From a bacterium (GTDB lineage: Bacteria > Latescibacterota > UBA2968 > GCA-2709665), in assembly GCA_027619145.1 (NCBI GenBank), contig JAQCGA010000067.1:1-11403 (forward strand): DNA of 11,403 nucleotides, written 5' to 3'. Below the pieces are notes generated by a model. That model was not told where the DNA came from and ran no database searches. It saw only the letters and a list, made by a program, of their open reading frames with translations. The position numbers and the translations under genes were made by a program. Shown here in pieces: positions 1 to 8,249 of the stretch (position 1 is the first letter of the stretch; every line of letters begins with the position of its first letter).

Positions 1-3000
1 CTGTACACCGTTACCTTATTGTTATACGGGTTGAAGGGACGCTGCGAAACCCGCGTCATGAAGTTTTCAATATCTTCAATAAAGTTCGGCTTGGGATCCC
101 CGTTTTCATCCCGGAAATTGGAAATCGCCACGGAATTTAATGTGCCGCCAATATCGCACACATAAGTGTACGGCACAATCATCACATTTGTAGATTCCAG
201 ATGGGTAAACGTCTCAATCGGTGCGGCAGCTACAACACGCGGGTCCTGATCCTGCGCATCGGAAAGGTCATCCTTCTCCTTTACCGTATCTACCGGCGTC
301 AACTTTTCGTCGTCCAGGTCCTTGTACTTATTGAATTCCTCCGAATTCATAATCCCAATCACCGTGAACTCATTGCCCAGCATCTCAATCCGGGCTTTGC
401 CCACGTCATCCGGGAAAATACCTACCAGTTCCGCAAGATCGTTGGGGAGAATACATACGTTTTCTTCTCCCGGCTCGAACCACCTCCCTCGAATCAAGAA
501 GCGGTCCACGTCTGTAATCTCGGGTTCTTTTGCAGTAAGCCCCAGCAACCCGTTCACGAAACTGTCTTTCCCGGTCGTGATTCCAACATCAAAATCCACA
601 TACGTATCACGAGAACCCAGCGACGCCGTTTGTTCCGTCAGACGCGTAAAATTGATGTAGGCACGCTCGCCCCGAACCTGCGAGAGATACCACGCACGCG
701 GCACAATGGTAGCCCGCTCCCGGAAAGCACTTTCCAGGTAATTCAGAACAGATTCCTGTAACCCGCGCCACGAGCGGTCTCGCACCAGCGCTCCCTCGTA
801 AGAAGGGGCGTTATCCCGTGGCAAACGATAAAACTTGATTGAAGTCTGCACGGAAGTAAAAGACAGCGTGGTAAACGTTAACAATGTTAGCGTAATTGCC
901 GTCAATCCGGTACGCAACGGACGTTTGCGAAGATTGGAAATCCCCAGGGTCACCGCCGCTGCTGTGGCACTTAACCGGCCCACGTCCGCTTCATACGTCC
1001 CAGAGGTCGCCTGCTTCATTTTTCGAATTTCTTCGCCGAATTTCGAAATCACAATAAACATGGCCACGCCACCCAAGGCCATAATCACAAAAGCGAGGAA
1101 GATAATATACGGCGAACTGCTCAACTTGAAGGCCGGATGCACAAAACGAAGCACCAGAAAAAAGAGCACGAAAAAGCCGGAGAACCAGCCGAGACGCGCG
1201 GTGATGGACGGTGCGCCAATCAGCAGGCGTTCGCAGAAAAAGGAGAACGGCAACAAAAGCATAAAATAGAAAATAATGCCGCGCACCGTATCGTTGGCCG
1301 TGGACATAACTTCCGGGTACCCCCGCGCTTCCAGACCCCAGGCCCGCCGGGCCGCCGCAATAAAAGCCTCGTAGTCCATCTTAGCCAGGCTTTCCCGGGC
1401 CAACAAAAGTTCCTCGCGGGCATTGTTATGCAACATCGTTAACCGGCTGTTTTCAATCCCGTATTGGGCCAGCTGCTTCATGCGGATATCATCAATCACC
1501 CACATGTCTTTGGCTGCCTTGTACGGTGGATAGAGAATCAATCCAGGAGGATATCCGGTGCCCCGGGCCTTCTCCAGCATTTCATCGTTCACAGCCCACA
1601 TATCTACTGGATTCTCCAGGTATTCCTCCGGTGCATTAATCAACAGGTATTTTACACCGAACAACCCAGTACTCATTAGAATCTTCAAGTTTTCCGGTTC
1701 ATTTGTCCGTGGATCCACACGCGAGAACGCGACCGCCGCCCGGGTTACATCTTCTTCTTTGGTGCTCTGATTCTGAATATAAGAGTACCCGTATTCCAGA
1801 GGTTGCGTATCTCCAGCATTGAGCACCGTCATATAATCGAGCGCGGAAAGATAGCTCGAGTCAATAATTTCGAACACACTCAGCGCCCGAGACTCGAACA
1901 GCACTTCCATCATCTCATTTTCCCACCAACCATACCCCTGCGTAGTGGGGAACTTCTTATCGCCCTCGTTGCCCAGATCCGGTGCCGAGGTAATACGCCC
2001 TTCGTCATCAATATCATAAGCCAGGATCTGATTGGAGAAACGGTTCCGCATAATATGGAAGTCGAACCGTCCGACCCGGTCCACGGCCTCTTTCGATCCG
2101 TATTCGGGACCTCTGCCTGGGTCGCCCACATACTTAGGACCCTCGGTGGCTTTTTGCACAATTAACGTCCTTACCCCTCCAAGACTTCCCGCTGGCCCTG
2201 GCTGCTGATACGTAACAACCGCACCAGGCACCGGCACCCTGGGAATGGCAAAATCCACATTCCGGTCAAACCATAAAATGCGTCCTTTGAGGCGATGCCC
2301 CAGATCCTGCAGTTTCAGCTTAGACACCCGGAAAAATTCGGGATCTTCTAGCGCCTTCAAGAGCATACCCGTTGTCGCACGCGTCTGCGCAGCCAGATTC
2401 TTATAATTCACAAACTCGGGCAGGTCTACCGGTGTATCTACTCGTTCCCTGATCGTAGAGGGTGTAGCCAGTGTGATGCCTTCTTTGCCCACAAATTTCA
2501 CAGCTTCGCTGTCAAAAGCCAGCCGAATGGGCATGTAGTTTTTCCAGGTCCGCTTGGGCGGAGCAATTGCATCCACATGCCGGACTTCACCGGGGTACAC
2601 TTTGCCCAGATAATCATCGAATTTGTTCGCATAAGGGGCCAGCAGGTTGTTCTCGTAGTTGTTCGTGGCCCAGTTCGGGTTGTAAAACGTACCATGCGAA
2701 AAACTGGCGACCTGATCTATTTCGCTGGACAGGTCGAACCCAATAAACAAGCGGAAGTTAATTTTCTCTTCGTCCGGAATTTTTTCCTGAAAGTGCTCAC
2801 TCTCGCGCGAATGCCGGTACAGAAAATCATTCACACCGGCCAACCCCTGAAAATGCGCGCCATTTACCATAAACATAACCGAATACCGCGGTGGGCTGGT
2901 CTTGAGCGCCTTTGCGGTTTCTAACAGAGCGGCAAGCCCCGTTGCGTTTTCGGCTCCTGGCGCAACCGCTGGAACCACCGAAATCGCATCGTAGAAACTG

Positions 3001-3875
3001 CTCAGTACCACGGTCTCATCTTTCCACTTCCGCTCCTGCCGCTCCGTGATATAGGTATCCTCACCGGGCAGAGTCGCGTAAATATTCCAGGCCGGTACCT
3101 GCTCCCAGTCCATCCGCCCGGTTACGTGCACGTTCTGCGAAGCAGAAGCAGCCAGTTCTTTGATCCGAGCCACATGCTCTTTTTTTACCCAGAACCTGGG
3201 CACATCAACCGGAACCTGCATGAACTTCTCCAGGGCCTGGCCCCGGCTCACATGTCCATTGTCATAAAAAAGAATGGCTTCCGCACCCAGCATGCGCGGG
3301 TTCAGGTAGTTCTGGTCGCAATCGAACTCCATCAGGACAATACTGCCTTTAATAGGCTTGCCGTTTAACTCAACAAAATCTCCTCGGCCGCCGTACACCA
3401 GCGGCCCCCGTATCCCTTTTGCCGGCACCGAGGGCGTGCGCACGTGGTTCGGCCACAGACCGTACAACTGAATTTCTTCGCCGGTCTCTGCCACCTGGAG
3501 CGAAGCGCCCTTGTCGGCAGGAACCGTAACCTCGAATTCTTCTACCCGGATATCTTTTAAGCCAATTTCTTCAAAACGGGCTTTCACATATTCGAAAGCC
3601 TGTCGGTGCCCAGGATAACCCGGAACCCGCGAACCCATTTCGGCCAGTGCCGTAACTGTTTCCTGCAAATCCTCTGGAGAGATAGACTCTGCAATTGCCC
3701 GGATTTCTCGGTCCCGGTCGGAAATCACCACAGGTTTCACTTCTGGAACGCTGGGCCGAATATTAAATAACCGGACGAACCAATCCGTAACCTGCCCGGG
3801 ATTAAAGACAGTTACAGAAGCAAGCATAAAAATCGCAACCGCCCAAAGAAACCAACCACCTAACTTTCGAAACAT
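1..3875 (-). CDS. FtsX/MacB-type permease fused to a degenerate M28 peptidase-like ectodomain (partial, runs off left edge)
   Basis: The frame starts at ATG 3875-3873 and stays open to base 1, giving at least 1291 residues; the C-terminus lies outside. A GGGAG Shine-Dalgarno sits 7 bases upstream. Residues about 8-25 form an N-terminal membrane anchor. Residues about 110-270 resemble a PA-type insert, and residues about 275-490 align with M28 aminopeptidases. The expected zinc ligands are mostly lost: AHYDS reads SFYDA (F294), the GAxDNASG motif reads GAENATG (E309), the EE pair reads HF (341-342), and SDH reads FDS (455-456). A beta-sandwich-like segment spans about 550-645. Hydrophobic helices follow at about 866-884, 897-911 and 923-946. 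The FtsX signature NLRKRPLRTGLTAITL around 980-995 leads into another helix and a periplasmic domain. In the MacB/LolCE family such permeases pair with an ATPase for mechanotransmission or lipoprotein transport; none is visible here. Substrate unknown. The permease assignment is firm; loss of catalysis is inferred from motifs. Confidence 0.88.
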   Translation of the reverse strand, partial: MFRKLGGWFLWAVAIFMLASVTVFNPGQVTDWFVRLFNIRPSVPEVKPVVISDRDREIRAIAESISPEDLQETVTALAEMGSRVPGYPGHRQAFEYVKARFEEIGLKDIRVEEFEVTVPADKGASLQVAETGEEIQLYGLWPNHVRTPSVPAKGIRGPLVYGGRGDFVELNGKPIKGSIVLMEFDCDQNYLNPRMLGAEAILFYDNGHVSRGQALEKFMQVPVDVPRFWVKKEHVARIKELAASASQNVHVTGRMDWEQVPAWNIYATLPGEDTYITERQERKWKDETVVLSSFYDAISVVPAVAPGAENATGLAALLETAKALKTSPPRYSVMFMVNGAHFQGLAGVNDFLYRHSRESEHFQEKIPDEEKINFRLFIGFDLSSEIDQVASFSHGTFYNPNWATNNYENNLLAPYANKFDDYLGKVYPGEVRHVDAIAPPKRTWKNYMPIRLAFDSEAVKFVGKEGITLATPSTIRERVDTPVDLPEFVNYKNLAAQTRATTGMLLKALEDPEFFRVSKLKLQDLGHRLKGRILWFDRNVDFAIPRVPVPGAVVTYQQPGPAGSLGGVRTLIVQKATEGPKYVGDPGRGPEYGSKEAVDRVGRFDFHIMRNRFSNQILAYDIDDEGRITSAPDLGNEGDKKFPTTQGYGWWENEMMEVLFESRALSVFEIIDSSYLSALDYMTVLNAGDTQPLEYGYSYIQNQSTKEEDVTRAAVAFSRVDPRTNEPENLKILMSTGLFGVKYLLINAPEEYLENPVDMWAVNDEMLEKARGTGYPPGLILYPPYKAAKDMWVIDDIRMKQLAQYGIENSRLTMLHNNAREELLLARESLAKMDYEAFIAAARRAWGLEARGYPEVMSTANDTVRGIIFYFMLLLPFSFFCERLLIGAPSITARLGWFSGFFVLFFLVLRFVHPAFKLSSSPYIIFLAFVIMALGGVAMFIVISKFGEEIRKMKQATSGTYEADVGRLSATAAAVTLGISNLRKRPLRTGLTAITLTLLTFTTLSFTSVQTSIKFYRLPRDNAPSYEGALVRDRSWRGLQESVLNYLESAFRERATIVPRAWYLSQVRGERAYINFTRLTEQTASLGSRDTYVDFDVGITTGKDSFVNGLLGLTAKEPEITDVDRFLIRGRWFEPGEENVCILPNDLAELVGIFPDDVGKARIEMLGNEFTVIGIMNSEEFNKYKDLDDEKLTPVDTVKEKDDLSDAQDQDPRVVAAAPIETFTHLESTNVMIVPYTYVCDIGGTLNSVAISNFRDENGDPKPNFIEDIENFMTRVSQRPFNPYNNKVTVY

Positions 3876-3946
3876 GTGAAGACTCCCAATGGAAGGAAGA
3901 GGGTAAAGCCGGTGTACCGCCCGAAGGCTCAAGGTATTGAGGTCTC

Positions 3947-3975
3947 ATTCTAATAAAATAATTGGGGGTTGTCAA
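3947..3975 (-). promoter_or_regulatory. Sigma70-type promoter for the permease gene
   Basis: On the minus strand a perfect TTGACA (3975-3970) is followed by a 17-base spacer and TAGAAT (3952-3947). Transcription would begin near 3940, leaving a leader of about 65 bases before ATG 3875. This is among the best promoter matches in the window and faces the large permease gene. Confidence 0.75.
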
Positions 3976-4067
3976 GGTATTTCGACTCCCTTTTCTACCC
4001 CTTTTAATTCGGTGATTTTGAACCCCTTTATACAAGTACTGTCAGGCGTTCGAATCCCTGGTTTTGC

Positions 4068-4098
4068 TTGACTTAAATAGGCAACACAACCATATTCT
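4068..4098 (+). promoter_or_regulatory. Candidate promoter for the Wzi-like gene
   Basis: TTGACT (4068-4073) is followed after 17 bases by CATATT (4091-4096) or after 19 bases by TATTCT (4093-4098). Either would start transcription near 4104, about 100 bases before ATG 4205. The -35 is good; the -10 and spacing are imperfect. Confidence 0.4.
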
Positions 4099-4204
4099 AC
4101 CCCCCGACGGGCCGGCCTCGGGAACCACCGATCGAGGATTCTGTTACAACCCATGTTCTCCCCGAATCCAAGTTCATTAAAATTAACCCATCGGACTCCA
4201 CGCG

Positions 4205-5899
4205 ATGCGAACCCTGCTGTTTGTCCTGTGCTTGCTCCACTCCGCCCCGATGGCTTTTGCACAGGACCCCACGCCAAATGTTCCCCTTTCCCATCCAGTG
4301 TATCGGACCCTGGATCGGTTCCATGCCCGGGGATGGTTCAAAACACCTCCACCTGGCCTACGCCCTTATACCAGAAAACAAACCGCACGGTTCCTTCTGC
4401 AAATTCTGGAAACGATACACAAAGGAACACAGGTATCCCAAACCGAGCAAAAGACCGTACAGCGGCACAGAGCCGAGTTCACACTGGAGCTAGCCGAACT
4501 GGGCTTCCCCTCCGTACCAACTCCTCAAAACATAGGCCAGCGCCTCCGGAATGGGGGCAACCTCTATGCCTGGCACAACCAGGAAGCCTCTGTTTTTTTT
4601 GACCCGCTTTTCCGGCAGCGCGTGTTGTGGTTGCGAGGCCAGACCAGACCGGAAGAAACCGTTTCCCAAACCTATGTGGGCGGTATTCTTCGTGGCACAT
4701 ATTCGAACCAATTTGGATTCCAGGTACGCCATTTTGAAGCCCGTGAATGGAGCACCCGTTCCCGTACAAATCGAACAGATGTCATTGCTCAACCCGTAGA
4801 AGACGTGCAGTTCAAAGGCCACACAATAGATTTTCGCGAGGCCGAATTCCAGGCAGTGTACGCCACATCCTGGTTTGCACTGGATGCAGGTAAGAGTCGA
4901 TTTGAATGGGGTCCTGGAAGAAGCGGTAACTTGCTGCTGACAAACCACAGCCCTCCTTTTGGACAACTTCAACTCCGGGCTTCTTACGGGCGGGTTCGCT
5001 GGACGCATGTCATCGGATTTTTAAGACCCCGCCCCACAGTCATCGACACAACCCGCATCCTTATAGATAACGGACATTACCGGACGTTCCCCCGCGAAAA
5101 GAACCTCGCTGCCCGCCGAGTAGAAATCGATCTGTCTCCACGTATCACCTTAGGTCTTCACGAATCTGTTGTATACGGAGACCGGTCCACCGAATTTCTC
5201 TATGCAACGCCCATTACGCTTTTTGCTGCCGTACAGAGCTACCTTGGCAATACAGATAACCTGCTGCTCGGATTTGATATTTCCTTCCGACCAGCCAAAC
5301 AGGTACAGACTTATCTGGCCGTTCTCTTCGACGACATGGTCAAATTCGATCCCGGCGCCTTTGCAAACAAATTCGCGCTTCAGGTCGGTATGTTCTGGGT
5401 GGACCCGCTGGGCCTGCCGGACACGGATTTTCGCCTCGAATACATCCGCGTGGAACCCTACGTCTACACCCACAACTTCAACATCAATACCTACGAACAC
5501 TTCGACTACCTGCTCGGATACCCGCTGGGTCCAAATGCAGACAATATATACAGTCGAATCTCGCACCGCTTTTCGTCTTCTCTTTCATTGGGCTTGACAC
5601 TGAACCGGGAACGCCAGGGCGAAAATATTCTGAATCCCGACGGTACGCTGGTCAACGCAGGCGGGAACGCTCAACAAGGACGCAGACCCGATGACCCTCC
5701 TTCCAAACGTTTCCTGGAGGGTATCCTCGAAACCCGAATACATACGTCCATTGAGCTTACGTACGAACCTCTGCGGGATCTGTGCTTCAGCCTCGCATAC
5801 TGCAACACCCGGGCACGCAATATTCTGCGAGCAGACGCCATACGAGGCAACACCACCGGTCACCGCCTGTCTATTACAGCAGATCTGAATTTTTATTGA
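4205..5899 (+). CDS. Capsule assembly Wzi-family outer-membrane beta-barrel protein
   Basis: This 564-residue protein has a Sec signal peptide (residues 1-19, cleavage after AFA). Next comes the short helical N-terminal segment typical of the family (HPVYRTLDRFHARGW, then a segment with PYTRKQTARFLLQILE). The body is long and rich in alternating polar/aromatic strands, and it contains the family-like stretch SRFEWGPGRSGNLLLTN at about residues 231-247. The chain ends in an aromatic residue (LNFY), as expected of a BAM-inserted barrel. In Escherichia coli, Wzi is an 18-stranded outer-membrane lectin that holds capsular polysaccharide at the surface; members in other phyla are often longer and functionally uncharacterised. 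The start is set by the signal peptide, although no clear Shine-Dalgarno precedes it. No capsule genes are visible nearby, so a role in surface-polysaccharide handling is inferred from family membership only. Confidence 0.82.
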   Translation: MRTLLFVLCLLHSAPMAFAQDPTPNVPLSHPVYRTLDRFHARGWFKTPPPGLRPYTRKQTARFLLQILETIHKGTQVSQTEQKTVQRHRAEFTLELAELGFPSVPTPQNIGQRLRNGGNLYAWHNQEASVFFDPLFRQRVLWLRGQTRPEETVSQTYVGGILRGTYSNQFGFQVRHFEAREWSTRSRTNRTDVIAQPVEDVQFKGHTIDFREAEFQAVYATSWFALDAGKSRFEWGPGRSGNLLLTNHSPPFGQLQLRASYGRVRWTHVIGFLRPRPTVIDTTRILIDNGHYRTFPREKNLAARRVEIDLSPRITLGLHESVVYGDRSTEFLYATPITLFAAVQSYLGNTDNLLLGFDISFRPAKQVQTYLAVLFDDMVKFDPGAFANKFALQVGMFWVDPLGLPDTDFRLEYIRVEPYVYTHNFNINTYEHFDYLLGYPLGPNADNIYSRISHRFSSSLSLGLTLNRERQGENILNPDGTLVNAGGNAQQGRRPDDPPSKRFLEGILETRIHTSIELTYEPLRDLCFSLAYCNTRARNILRADAIRGNTTGHRLSITADLNFY

Positions 5900-5939
5900 A
5901 GGGGTGCTTTAACCCGGCGGAAAGACGGAGATAAAACCC

Positions 5940-5967
5940 TTGCGTGCACGCCTGCATTTGATATATT
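5940..5967 (+). promoter_or_regulatory. Candidate promoter for the LamG lipoprotein gene
   Basis: TTGCGT (5940-5945), a 16-base spacer and TATATT (5962-5967) lie about 100 bases before the lipoprotein start. It suggests this gene can be transcribed separately from the Wzi-like gene, although no convincing terminator separates them. Confidence 0.4.
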
Positions 5968-6069
5968 TGGGTGAATTTGCACCTGAAACCTGGATTGCTC
6001 GCCCAAAACAGTGGGCACGCTAATTTCAATAATGCTTTAAAAAATTGCTTCAGAAAGGGATGGGATCTT

Positions 6070-6924
6070 ATGAAAACGCGGTTCTCGCACTTCCTGCTGG
6101 GTGGCTGTTTCTTGCTGGCTGCCGGGGTGCTCTCCGGATGTGGTAGCCCAGAACAAGCTACGGAAGAAAACCTTCAGGCACATGTGCTGTTCTTCTCCAA
6201 TTTTGAAAAAGGAGTGGATGCCCTCTCCTCTGCAGGTCCCACACTGGCCGAACTCGACGGTGCCCGTACCCGGCAGGTTGCATCCAACGGGGTTGCCGAA
6301 ACCGATCAGACTTCGGATGGATATCTGGCCTTTGAACCGGGGGCCGGTGCCCTCAGTTACCAGGCCCCTCGCAATTTCCCCTACAACGCCAGCGGAGCCT
6401 GGTCCGGTGCGGTTGCATTCTGGATGGATGTGGACCCCAAAAATGATCTGAAAGCCAATTATCCCGAGCCTTTCCACATTGGAAAAGGATGGGATGATGC
6501 AGTTATTTTTGTTGATTTCGATAAGAAGAATACACCTCTTGCCCTGCGCTTTGGCTGTTATCCGGACAAAGAAGGCGATATCACGGACCAGATGGTTGAG
6601 CAGCGAGTGATTCGCGTGGAAGGACTCAACTGGAAATCTGGCGAGTGGCACCATGTGGTCATCACCTGGTCCAACTTCAACAGCGGAAAAGCCAACGCCG
6701 AGTGGGCACTTTTTGTGGATGGTGTGGAAAAAGGCCGCAAAAAGAACCTCCACCAGGACCTCACCTGGACCCTGGCCGAACAGACCCTTCGTTTCAATCA
6801 CGTGGACTACATAGGAAAAATTGACGAATTGGCCATTTTTGATACCATGTTGACAGCTCAGGACGCCAAATATCTTGTCAAACCTCGACGTCCGCTCAAC
6901 CTGTTGCTCAAAAAAGACCGGTAG
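6070..6924 (+). CDS. LamG (concanavalin A-like) domain lipoprotein
   Basis: I take ATG 6070, not the upstream in-frame GTG 5971, because it places a canonical lipoprotein signal at the N-terminus: MKTRF, a hydrophobic core, then lipobox LSGC with the lipidated Cys at residue 24. An AAGGGA element lies about 10 bases upstream. The mature 261 residues form one LamG/ConA-like jelly-roll: an opening LFFSNFEKG strand, a central AFWMDVDP strand, then the hallmark WHHVVITW, ALFVDGVEKG and GKIDELAIFDTMLT motifs. The +2 residue is Gly, which does not suggest inner-membrane retention by the Asp rule. LamG domains usually bind glycans or proteins; no catalytic residues are recognisable. Its place directly after a Wzi-like barrel suggests a surface-glycan role, which is inference. 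The gene ends at a strong hairpin terminator. Confidence 0.85.
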   Translation: MKTRFSHFLLGGCFLLAAGVLSGCGSPEQATEENLQAHVLFFSNFEKGVDALSSAGPTLAELDGARTRQVASNGVAETDQTSDGYLAFEPGAGALSYQAPRNFPYNASGAWSGAVAFWMDVDPKNDLKANYPEPFHIGKGWDDAVIFVDFDKKNTPLALRFGCYPDKEGDITDQMVEQRVIRVEGLNWKSGEWHHVVITWSNFNSGKANAEWALFVDGVEKGRKKNLHQDLTWTLAEQTLRFNHVDYIGKIDELAIFDTMLTAQDAKYLVKPRRPLNLLLKKDR

Positions 6925-6965
6925 CCAAACGGTGATAAAAATCCACCTTGCGAAATAGCAAAAGA

Positions 6966-7003
6966 AAGAGGGCCGATGGAATCCTGACTCTATCGGCCCT
7001 CTT
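6966..7003 (+). terminator. Strong hairpin terminator after the LamG lipoprotein gene
   Basis: Arms 6966-6980 and 6989-7003 pair over 15 positions (12 perfect outer pairs, then one G-U and two more pairs) around an 8-base loop. The plus-strand U-tract is short (CTTATC follows the stem). On the minus strand the stem is followed by TCTTTTGC, so the element could act in both directions. It starts about 40 bases after the lipoprotein stop. Confidence 0.75.
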
Positions 7004-7062
7004 CTTATCGGAACCAAATATCATTTGTACGCGTTAGTAAAACAACAATCGTCAATACGATA

Positions 7063-7079
7063 AACGACCTCAGGTCGTT
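7063..7079. promoter_or_regulatory. Perfect inverted repeat, candidate operator of the TPR gene
   Basis: AACGACCT-C-AGGTCGTT is a perfect 8-bp inverted repeat with one central base, 20 bases before the GTG start. A weak -10 (TACGAT, 7056-7061) lies just upstream, so the repeat would cover the transcription start. The -35 region is poor. A repressor site is one reading; a small 5'-UTR hairpin (6-bp stem, 5-base loop) is another. Confidence 0.4.
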
Positions 7080-7099
7080 CGCATCCGGAGACTCTCCAC

Positions 7100-8245
7100 G
7101 TGTTCTATTCTTCAACAAAAGGGCGTTATCTGCTCTTCTTGCTCCTGGTCTTTATGGGCTCCGGCTCTGCATTGCCCCTATTCGCACAAAACACCGCCGA
7201 AGTAGCCCACCTCAAGCGGCGCATTGCCAGTAGCCAGGGCGACATCCGAGCCCATGTAGACTACCAGGATCTTCTCCTGAAAATGAGCCGACGCCAGGAG
7301 TTGCTGCAAGAATATAAAATTTATTTGGACAAGGAACCAGGTAGGGCGATTTATATCTACCTCTACGGTCGCCTGCTAACAAGCCCTAAAGAAACCCTGA
7401 AGTATATGAAACGCGCCGTGTCTAAAGATGCAACCCTTTTTCAGGCTCGCGTAGATCTGGGCCGGGCGTATTACCATACCGGAGAGTACGATTTAGCCAT
7501 TTCCCATTACAATGCGGCCCTCGAAATGAGACCCACCTCCGCATTTGTACGCAATCTTTTAGGGCTGGCCTATTACCACAAAGGCCATGCCGATCGAGCC
7601 GTTATAGAATATGAACGCGCCATCGAAAACAACAATCGCTACCTGGACGCGTATCTCAACTTGGGGCTCACCTATTTTTATACCGGCAAAATCGACGAGG
7701 CCATCCGTGTGTACCAGCAAGCACTTGAACTCAACGCCGGAGAGGACGACCGGCACTTCATCTACAGAAATCTGGGCATGGCCTATGCACAAAAAGGCGA
7801 AATCGACCAGGCCGAACAGGCCTATGTGGAAGCCCTAAAATTTTCGCCTGACTACGCTGAAGCCTACGTGAGCCTGGGCAACCTTGCATTCAACCAGGGC
7901 AAATACCAGACAGCCATAGAAAAATACAACAAAGCAGTCATCAACCTGCCCAATGATCCGTCGCTCAGGCTCAAACTCGGTCTGGCCTACTTCAATGAGA
8001 AAGCCTTCGGAGACGCCATTCAAAATTTGCAAAAAACAGTGGAACTGGATTCTGCACAAACCGACGCCTATTATTATTTGGGGCTGGCCAGCTTCAACGA
8101 AGGCCGCAATGACCTGGCAATGAACGCGCTTGAGACCTACGTTGAAAAAGAAAGACGTTTTTCCAGAAATGCCGTTGTTTTTAAAGCCAAACAATTGATC
8201 GATGATTTAAAGAGGATTCAGATTCGAGACCTGTATTCACCGTAG
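7100..8245 (+). CDS. Secreted tetratricopeptide-repeat (TPR) protein
   Basis: The start is GTG 7100. It is the only start that gives a complete signal peptide (residues 1-29, hydrophobic YLLFLLLVFMGSG, cleavage after LFA), and GGAG lies 9 bases upstream. The mature 352 residues are almost entirely TPR helices: about seven to eight 34-residue units from roughly residue 70 to 350. They show recurrent LGRAYYHTGEYDLAI, LGLTYFYTGKIDEAI, LGMAYAQKGEIDQAE and LGNLAFNQGKYQTAI patterns at W4/G8/Y11/A20/A27-like positions. TPR arrays act as protein-protein scaffolds. With no other domain, the protein is best seen as a periplasmic or outer-membrane-associated adaptor; there is no lipobox. It is preceded by its own terminator-bounded region and a palindrome, so it is probably monocistronic. 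Its stop is 4 bases from the convergent small membrane-protein gene. Partner unknown. Confidence 0.88.
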   Translation: MFYSSTKGRYLLFLLLVFMGSGSALPLFAQNTAEVAHLKRRIASSQGDIRAHVDYQDLLLKMSRRQELLQEYKIYLDKEPGRAIYIYLYGRLLTSPKETLKYMKRAVSKDATLFQARVDLGRAYYHTGEYDLAISHYNAALEMRPTSAFVRNLLGLAYYHKGHADRAVIEYERAIENNNRYLDAYLNLGLTYFYTGKIDEAIRVYQQALELNAGEDDRHFIYRNLGMAYAQKGEIDQAEQAYVEALKFSPDYAEAYVSLGNLAFNQGKYQTAIEKYNKAVINLPNDPSLRLKLGLAYFNEKAFGDAIQNLQKTVELDSAQTDAYYYLGLASFNEGRNDLAMNALETYVEKERRFSRNAVVFKAKQLIDDLKRIQIRDLYSP

Positions 8246-8249
8246 CCGA

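Larger units (their letters stand above)
3876..4204. other. Divergent intergenic region
   Basis: This 329-base gap lies between the minus-strand permease gene and the plus-strand Wzi-like gene. It contains the consensus promoter for the permease and a weaker candidate for the Wzi-like gene. The stretch 3981-4030 is pyrimidine-rich and carries two similar ACCCCTTT-type runs (near 3997 and 4022). I see no convincing coding region or RNA gene. Confidence 0.6.

Noticed and set aside
201..2924. Plus-strand open frames of 60-190 codons in the left third
   Set aside because: They are shadows of the uninterrupted minus-strand permease frame, which was translated through the whole region without a stop.
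4020..4067. tRNA-like GTTCGAATCC segment in the divergent intergenic region
   Set aside because: The putative T-stem has mismatches, and no matching acceptor or anticodon arm could be found upstream.
4490..5566. Several minus-strand open frames inside the Wzi-like gene
   Set aside because: They are antisense to a gene with strong family motifs and a signal peptide, and their translations look unnatural.
6037..7017. Long minus-strand open frame (about 326 codons) covering the LamG lipoprotein gene
   Set aside because: The plus strand has a clear lipobox, LamG motifs and a terminator; the antisense product has no recognisable domain or ribosome site, and it runs into the terminator hairpin.
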